DNA from: Comamonas sp. 26
Lineage (GTDB): Bacteria > Pseudomonadota > Gammaproteobacteria > Burkholderiales > Burkholderiaceae_C
Reading direction: 5' to 3'
DNA: 64,000 bases
Assembly: GCF_002754475.1 (NCBI RefSeq)
Contig: NZ_PEFL01000001.1
Coordinates: 3,065,461-3,129,460, forward strand
Position numbers and translations under genes: made by a program. Positions 52,684 through 64,000 of this stretch are shown piece after piece. The notes beneath the pieces are model-generated. The model saw nothing but the letters and a program-made list of their open reading frames with translations. It searched no databases and was not told the origin of the DNA. The stretch's first letter is position 1. Every line of letters starts with the position of its first letter.

Positions 52684-53481
52684 ATGATCCGCAGACAACT
52701 GATCTCACTGGCGGGTGCATTGACTGCCGGGTCCCTAGGCTGGTGGTGGCTGCGCAAGGATGCTGCGGCGGAAGATAGACACGACATCATTCGTGCCGTC
52801 TTCACCGCCAACGCTCTACCGACTTTCTCAGCGCAACATTTGCTGCTGATACGCCAGTTGCACGTGAACTGGGTTCCCGAAGAATCAGGTGCACCAGGCA
52901 TTGATCCTGTGCAGCCGCTATGGAGTTCCAGCGCAAACGTCAATACAAGCACCGAAGCAGACTCTGCCTTGCGCACTGCCCTTCACATTCTGCAAACCAC
53001 AGACCGCACGCGGGCCACCCGCCTGCTGGCCGAAGTCTGCTTGCTCATTCCTGAATTCGTCGCCTCAGCCACGCTGCCTGCAGGCAGCTATTCATTACCT
53101 TCTGGCTTTGTGCAGCCCAAGCAGCACGCCAGCGCAAGCCAGGCGTTTCAGTTTCTGCCCGCACATCAATTGCTGCTCAACGCCGCCCAATGGCGCGAGG
53201 TCAGCAGCGACAGCATTGACGACGTGTTGAACGACGAAGACCCCAGCCAGCCGCTGTGGCCTATGCCCTATATCGATGGCAAGCGGCCTTATGGCAATCG
53301 CAGCTACTACCAGATCGACATGGCGGAGTTGCTGGGTCAGCCCTATGCCAAAAATGCTCAGGGCAAATACATTCTCCCGCCCGATAAAGATCAGGCTCTG
53401 GCCAGCTTGCACCAGCAGACGCAGGCAGCGCTGCAAGTGCTGTTCATGTACGGGACACCCGGCACTTCCATACAAGGCTAA
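52684..53481 (+). CDS. unrecognised protein with N-terminal membrane/signal segment
   Basis: 265 residues, starting 15 bp after hslR. The N-terminus IRRQLISLAGALTAGSLGWWWL is a signal anchor or Tat-like leader (RRQLI). The rest is soluble, with a helical stretch (ALRTALHILQTTDRTRATRLLAEVCLLIPE) and a conserved-looking YIDGKRPYGNRSYYQIDMAELLG near residues 200-220. I do not recognise the family. The composition is like its neighbours. Confidence 0.75.
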   Translation: MIRRQLISLAGALTAGSLGWWWLRKDAAAEDRHDIIRAVFTANALPTFSAQHLLLIRQLHVNWVPEESGAPGIDPVQPLWSSSANVNTSTEADSALRTALHILQTTDRTRATRLLAEVCLLIPEFVASATLPAGSYSLPSGFVQPKQHASASQAFQFLPAHQLLLNAAQWREVSSDSIDDVLNDEDPSQPLWPMPYIDGKRPYGNRSYYQIDMAELLGQPYAKNAQGKYILPPDKDQALASLHQQTQAALQVLFMYGTPGTSIQG

Positions 53482-53486
53482 AAGTC

Positions 53487-53515
53487 ATCTAGCGCTTACA
53501 GCTCAAGCGCTACCT
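53487..53515. repeat. dispersed intergenic hairpin repeat, copy 6 (core only)
   Basis: A perfect 8-bp TAGCGCTT/AAGCGCTA stem (53490-53497, 53505-53512) with the loop ACAGCTC, 8 bp after the stop at 53481. The flanking ATAGCT arms are missing. Confidence 0.6.
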
Positions 53516-53619
53516 GCTCTGAATTCATGAGCAAGAGACAATCTTCAGCATCTTTCAGTTACTTAAAATAAGAGCTGCCAGCGATTGTCATGCAAGCCTT
53601 TGATGGAACTTCAAGCCTG

Positions 53620-53664
53620 AAATAGCTTCTATGCATACGCAAGCAGCTATCTTTTCAATAGCTC
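53620..53664. repeat. dispersed intergenic hairpin repeat, copy 7
   Basis: AAATAGCTTCTATGCATACG followed by CAAGCAGCTATCTTTTC, with ATAGCT and AGCTAT outer arms and a loop resembling copies 1 and 3. It lies upstream of the endonuclease gene. Confidence 0.58.
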
Positions 53665-53729
53665 ATCCTCGCCTTTGCGGCACGCTTTTTCTGGTCGATT
53701 AACGACCATTCCCCCGTCTCTGCTCTCGA

Positions 53730-54632
53730 ATGTCACTCGCTTTTTACCGGTCTGCTCACGCCCTCCCCGTAACTTCAGGCCAGCGCCTTGCACGCTATGC
53801 CGCCTTGGCCCTGCTGTCCATCAGCAGCATGGCCTGCACGGCCAAGATGCCGCTGCCGCTGCCGTCGTCGCCCACCGCTCCAGCGGGTCAACTGCAAGTC
53901 TCCAACCCCACGCGCAGCACTCAGGGGTTTAGCCAGTGCCCCCAGTTCTTTGCAGGCGGCAAGCCTCCAGTTCTCAACGATCAGCCCAAGCTGCGTGCAC
54001 TTTGCTATGACGCATTTGCCATTCTGCACAGTGGCCAGAGCAAGACACCCGTCTTTGTCGCCCAGCGCTTGAACAAGGCATTGGTGGAAGACGCAGACGA
54101 AAAACGCACCAACAAGTTCTTCAGCGACGCCCGCCTGCCCCGCGACGAACGGGCCGAGCTGGACGACTACAAGCGCTCCGGCTACTCACGCGGCCACATG
54201 GCACCTGCCGGTGACATGCCCACTGCACAGGCCATGGCCCAGAGCTTTTCACTGGCCAATATGGTGCCTCAGTCCAGCAAACAAAACGGCGGCCCCTGGG
54301 CTCGCATCGAAAAAGACACACGCAGCTACGCCCAGCGTGCTGCTGGCGATGTCTACGTCATCACCGGGCCCGTATTTGCCGCGGATACGAGTGCCGTCGG
54401 AAGCAACCAGGTACGAGTCCCCAGCTTTCTGTACAAGCTGGTCTACGACGCCCAGAACCAACGCGCCTGGGCCCACTGGCAAGCCAATGACGATGCCGCC
54501 CGCGTAACCCAGCCCATCAGCTACGAAGAATTGGTGCGCCGCACCGGCATCGAGTTCCTGCCCTCCACAGCACTACGCAGCGCAGGCAAGATCCAGCAGG
54601 TTTCCGCACCTGCATCTGTCCTGCAACGCTAA
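53730..54632 (+). CDS. secreted DNA/RNA non-specific endonuclease
   Basis: 300 residues of the NucA/Serratia nuclease family. The active-site region is YSRGHMAPAGDM with the general-base His; the usual first residue of the DRGH motif is Ser here. The Asn metal ligand is expected in SLANMVPQSSKQNGGPWARIE. The N-terminus has a signal segment (AALALLSISSMAC) that could be a weak lipobox, so it is secreted or lipid-anchored. The C-terminus contains VITGPVF and SFLYKLVYD typical of the fold. It converges on the rsuA-like gene. Confidence 0.87.
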   Translation: MSLAFYRSAHALPVTSGQRLARYAALALLSISSMACTAKMPLPLPSSPTAPAGQLQVSNPTRSTQGFSQCPQFFAGGKPPVLNDQPKLRALCYDAFAILHSGQSKTPVFVAQRLNKALVEDADEKRTNKFFSDARLPRDERAELDDYKRSGYSRGHMAPAGDMPTAQAMAQSFSLANMVPQSSKQNGGPWARIEKDTRSYAQRAAGDVYVITGPVFAADTSAVGSNQVRVPSFLYKLVYDAQNQRAWAHWQANDDAARVTQPISYEELVRRTGIEFLPSTALRSAGKIQQVSAPASVLQR

Positions 54633-54650
54633 GCCTGCTCTTCAAACAAC

Positions 54651-54682
54651 AAAAGCCTGCTGGCTATGCCAGCAGGCTTTTT
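54651..54682. terminator. bidirectional terminator between nuclease and pseudouridine synthase genes
   Basis: AAAAGCCTGCTGGC-TATG-CCAGCAGGCTTTTT, a perfect stem with an A-run on one side and a T-run on the other, so it can serve both converging genes. Confidence 0.9.
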
Positions 54683-54698
54683 GCATTGCATTCAGTAT

Positions 54699-55445
54699 TT
54701 AGTTGCCGGGCTTGAGCAATTCCAGCTCATCCGCCGTCAGCCAGCGCCATTCGCCTGGCGCAAGATTTTCCGGCAACACCAGCCCACCAATTCGCCAGCG
54801 GTGCAGACTTTCCACGCGGTTGCCCACGGCAGCCAGCATGCGCTTGACCTGGTGATACTTGCCTTCAGTCAGCGTCAAATCCAGCACATGCGTATCAATC
54901 AGCTCGCATGCGGCAGCCTTCACAGGCTTGGGATCATCATCCAGCACCACGCCATCCAGCAGGCTCTGCACCTGCTTCGCATCGACAGGATGCTTGCAAG
55001 TCACGCGATAGACCTTGGAGACATGCTTTTTGGGCGACGACATGCGGTGAATGAACTGACCGTCATCGCTGAGCAGCAGCAAGCCCGTCGTATCCTGATC
55101 CAGGCGGCCCACCGCTTGCACGCCCTGCACGGCACCCTTATTGGGTCGCAAGCGCAAAGGCGGTGGCAGCAGGCTGTAGATGCTGGGGTGAGCTGAGGGC
55201 TTTTGGGAGCATTCGGTTCCAGCTGGCTTGTGCAGCAGCACATAGCCCAAAGCGTGATACGCCCATTCCACGCCCTGCACCTTAAAGCTCATCCCCTCAG
55301 GATCAATGTCCAAAGTGGAGTCAAGCACCACATCCCAAGACTCGGTCTCGGTGTTCCACAGCTCCACCCAGCCCTGCTGCACCAAACCGGAGCACACACG
55401 ACGAATGCCAAAGCCCTGTGAATACAACATATCCTGCAGCTGCAT
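54699..55445 (-). CDS. rsuA: rRNA pseudouridine synthase, RsuA family
   Basis: 248 residues from ATG 55445, preceded by AAGGAA; a GTG eight codons earlier is in frame. The N-terminal S4-like domain begins MQLQDMLYSQGFGIRRVCS. The catalytic Asp is in the motif VGRLDQDTTGLLLLSDDG, and EGKYHQVKRMLAAVGN is the conserved late block. RsuA makes pseudouridine 516 in 16S rRNA; among RsuA, RluB, RluE and RluF the exact target is inferred. It is directly downstream of the rRNA operons in the same direction, beyond their terminator. Confidence 0.87.
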   Translation of the reverse strand: MQLQDMLYSQGFGIRRVCSGLVQQGWVELWNTETESWDVVLDSTLDIDPEGMSFKVQGVEWAYHALGYVLLHKPAGTECSQKPSAHPSIYSLLPPPLRLRPNKGAVQGVQAVGRLDQDTTGLLLLSDDGQFIHRMSSPKKHVSKVYRVTCKHPVDAKQVQSLLDGVVLDDDPKPVKAAACELIDTHVLDLTLTEGKYHQVKRMLAAVGNRVESLHRWRIGGLVLPENLAPGEWRWLTADELELLKPGN

Positions 55446-55510
55446 GCCTGATTCCTTCTCTTTGTCCACTACTGCGCAAGCAATATCAAGAATACTGATT
55501 TATCAAATAA

Positions 55511-55543
55511 AAAACCCCGTAATCTTTCGATTACGGGGTTTTT
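55511..55543 (-). terminator. terminator of the left rRNA operon
   Basis: AAAACCCCGTAA and TTACGGGGTTTT form a perfect 12-bp stem with the loop TCTTTCGA, T-rich on the minus strand, 11 bp past the 5S gene. Confidence 0.85.
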
Positions 55544-55553
55544 CTCTGTAAGA

Positions 55554-55668
55554 GCCTGACGATGACCTACTTTCACACGGGAACCCGCACTATCATCGGC
55601 GCTAAGTCGTTTCACGGTCCTGTTCGGGATGGGAAGGAGTGGTACCAACTTGCTATGGTCATCAGGCA
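55554..55668 (-). rRNA. rrf: 5S rRNA (left operon)
   Basis: About 115 nt, beginning GCCTGATGACCATAGCAAGT and ending with the pairing CGTCAGGC-type sequence. Internal landmarks CCATCCCGAACAG and GTAGGTCATCGTC are diagnostic. It appears identical to the copy at 61312. Confidence 0.95.
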
Positions 55669-55847
55669 TAAACTTTTTGTCAGATTGATCGCTCTTCGAT
55701 TAACTTCTTAATCAAAGCTCACTTTCAATCCAACGAATTCATAGAGTCTCGATCAGCTTATTCGATTGCGCCTTTTTGGCATAACTTGAATGATCACTTG
55801 CATGATTCATTCTGTCTTTTCATTTCTGAGCTAAACCCAAAGTTATA

Positions 55848-58725
<2,878 letters not shown>

Positions 58726-58982
58726 CCTATAACTTTGACGTCTCTTGCGAAACACAAAGCTCTAGATTTCAAAGACTGGTGAGGTCTTGCACCTCACGCG
58801 TTATGCCGTAATGTGAATATCTTTGGCTGTATCTTTCGATACAGCTTAGAGAATATTCGTCATTACTAAATATCTTTGCTTTCGCAAAATATTTGTTTTG
58901 ACGCAATCAAAAAGTTGCTGATGGCACGGTGCACAAACCTTGGTTTGCGCTTTCCACCAGCAACGCTGATTTCGACTCTATG

Positions 58983-58998
58983 AATTTTTAAAGAACAG
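58983..58998 (-). promoter_or_regulatory. boxA antitermination element in the 16S-23S spacer
   Basis: On the minus strand CTGTTCTTTAAAAATT, close to the E. coli spacer boxA TGCTCTTTAACAATT. It lies within the 58726-59144 spacer between tRNA-Ala and 23S, which otherwise holds only A/T-rich hairpins such as GCTGTATC/GATACAGC. Confidence 0.7.
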
Positions 58999-59144
58999 CC
59001 TATTGATCAAAGATCAATATAAAAGCAGTCTGCTTCAGACTGCTTTTATATTGAATTTCTGTTTTCTTGCTTCTCAACCTCATGCCTTGCAACATCTGCT
59101 GAGCCAACGATTATAGCACCTTCAGGCGCTATCATTTTTAAACT

Positions 59145-59220
59145 TGGTGGAGGATGACGGGATCGAACCGACGACCCCCTGCTTGCAAAGCAGGTGCTCT
59201 CCCAGCTGAGCTAATCCCCC
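59145..59220 (-). tRNA. tRNA-Ala (TGC)
   Basis: 76 nt with encoded CCA, starting GGGGGATTAGCTC and with anticodon TGC in CTGCTT-TGC-AAGCAG. It is in the rRNA spacer, 29 nt after tRNA-Ile. Confidence 0.97.
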
Positions 59221-59249
59221 AGGATCCTCTTGCACTGGCATTGGAATCT

Positions 59250-59326
59250 TGGTGGGTCTAGTTGGGCTCGAACCAACGACCCCTGCGTTATCAACACAGT
59301 GCTCTAACCAGCTGAGCTACAGACCC
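59250..59326 (-). tRNA. tRNA-Ile (GAT)
   Basis: 77 nt with encoded CCA, starting GGGTCTGTAGCTC and with anticodon GAT in TGTGTT-GAT-AACGCA. It is the first spacer tRNA, about 100 bp after 16S. Confidence 0.97.
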
Positions 59327-59425
59327 ATTCCTCAACACAACAAGCAAGTTTCCTTGCCTATCAAGCTTTGGCTTGTTCCAACAACCGATAAGTGTGGACG
59401 TTCAATTTAAAGCAGCATTTTTCCA

Positions 59426-60959
<1,534 letters not shown>

Positions 60960-61118
60960 GATCTTGAATTTAAAGTCTTTCGACTGCTCACTCACTTGAC
61001 GGAATCAAGAAGAATAAATTCTTCAATAATTACTGTTTTTGTGAGCGCTTGATACTCCGAAGAGTTTTGTTCCGAAGAACTGGCTGCTTGCCATCAAACG
61101 CCCACGCTTATCGGCTGT

Positions 61119-61132
61119 ATTTTTTTAAGGAA
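61119..61132 (-). promoter_or_regulatory. leader boxA of the left rRNA operon
   Basis: On the minus strand TTCCTTAAAAAAAT followed by ACAGCCGATAAGCGTGGGCG, the layout of betaproteobacterial rRNA leaders (boxA then a conserved GTGGGCG segment), about 160 bp before 16S. Confidence 0.55.
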
Positions 61133-61199
61133 CCGAGAACTCAAAACCGGCAGAACCACTTTTGAATTTCGTTGCTTGCTGTGATCAGCGAAGCCTTAG

Positions 61200-61228
61200 A
61201 TTTTAGCACTGTTTTGCAGCACTTTAAA
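61200..61228 (-). promoter_or_regulatory. candidate promoter of the left rRNA operon
   Basis: TTTAAA (61223-61228) and TAAAAT (61200-61205) with a 17-bp spacer on the minus strand, A/T-rich sequence upstream and a leader of about 240 bp. The -35 box is poor, so the assignment is tentative. The 60960-61311 region holds nothing else except the boxA above. Confidence 0.4.
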
Positions 61229-61274
61229 AACGTTTTTGCGTTTTCTTCTCACCCCTCTTTCGAAGAGAGAGAAG

Positions 61275-61302
61275 AAAACGCCTGGCGTGAGCCAGGCGTT
61301 TT
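61275..61302 (-). terminator. terminator of the right rRNA operon
   Basis: AAAACGCCTGGC-GTGA-GCCAGGCGTTTT, a perfect 12-bp stem ending in T residues on the minus strand, 10 bp past the 5S gene. It is unrelated in sequence to the terminator of the left operon. Confidence 0.88.
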
Positions 61303-61311
61303 GGCGTAAGA

Positions 61312-61426
61312 GCCTGACGATGACCTACTTTCACACGGGAACCCGCACTATCATCGGCGCTAAGTCGTTTCACGGTCCTGTTCGGGATGGGAAGGAGTGG
61401 TACCAACTTGCTATGGTCATCAGGCA
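61312..61426 (-). rRNA. rrf: 5S rRNA (right operon)
   Basis: Appears identical to the copy at 55554, displaced by 5758 bp. The 5S-23S spacer (61427-61605) also appears identical to the left one. Confidence 0.95.
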
Positions 61427-61605
61427 TAAACTTTTTGTCAGATTGATCGCTCTTCGATTAACTTCTTAATCAAAGCTCACTTTCAATCCAACGAATTCAT
61501 AGAGTCTCGATCAGCTTATTCGATTGCGCCTTTTTGGCATAACTTGAATGATCACTTGCATGATTCATTCTGTCTTTTCATTTCTGAGCTAAACCCAAAG
61601 TTATA

Positions 61606-64000
<2,395 letters not shown>

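Overview
The window looks like chromosome of a GC-rich betaproteobacterium of the Comamonadaceae, most likely a Comamonas. This rests on the tig-clpP-clpX-lon order, hpnCDE, Bug/Tct solute-binding proteins with a tctCBA-tctDE locus, a Comamonas-type extracellular PHB depolymerase and the 16S-Ile-Ala-23S-5S rRNA operons. Genus is an inference; the complete 16S gene at 59426-60959 would settle it.

Layout. 1-912: a tyrosine recombinase runs off the left edge and sits beside the 3' end of a tRNA-Cys, so it is probably one end of a tRNA-targeted island. 1045-1669: a tRNA-Cys plus four tRNA-Gly(GCC) genes on an exact 133-bp period. 1779-7847 (minus): protein quality control genes tig, clpP, clpX and lon, with a good sigma-32-type promoter before lon. 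8186-12832 (minus): tRNA-Leu and an RND efflux permease/adaptor pair. 12985-16225 (plus): hpnC-hpnD-hpnE, a squalene-making module. 16369-20550: an orphan Bug protein, small membrane proteins, a HAD phosphatase and ferrochelatase. 20606-30391 (plus): a LysR regulator and nine tightly packed genes (2OG-Fe oxygenase, alpha/beta hydrolase, three-part ABC importer, guanine-deaminase-like enzyme, three-subunit molybdenum hydroxylase), which read as an uptake and catabolic operon for an unidentified N-heterocycle. 30612-33916: sulfur handling (rhodanese, YeeE/TsuA-like transporter, small membrane protein, DedA-rhodanese fusion).

34001-46315 (minus) is the most interesting block. A Liv-type ABC importer has an extracellular poly(3-hydroxybutyrate) depolymerase gene placed inside it, between the solute-binding protein and the ATPase/permease genes. 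A downstream alpha/beta hydrolase, an acetoacetyl-CoA synthetase, an amidohydrolase and a sigma-54 activator accompany it. Before the binding-protein gene there is a near-consensus -24/-12 promoter with two related operator-like repeats upstream. The set reads as a sigma-54-controlled PHB scavenging unit: depolymerise outside, import, hydrolyse, activate.

46526-52189: a tripartite tricarboxylate transporter (tctA, tctB, tctC, minus) divergent from its two-component system (tctD, tctE, plus). 52222-55445: hslR, an unrecognised protein, a secreted DNA/RNA endonuclease and an RsuA-type pseudouridine synthase. 55511-64000 (minus): two rRNA operons in direct tandem, repeating every 5758 bp; the second 23S is cut by the window end.

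A family of roughly 45-50 bp hairpin repeats is scattered through short intergenic gaps. Most other intergenic gaps are under 300 bp and hold nothing I can support beyond what is listed.
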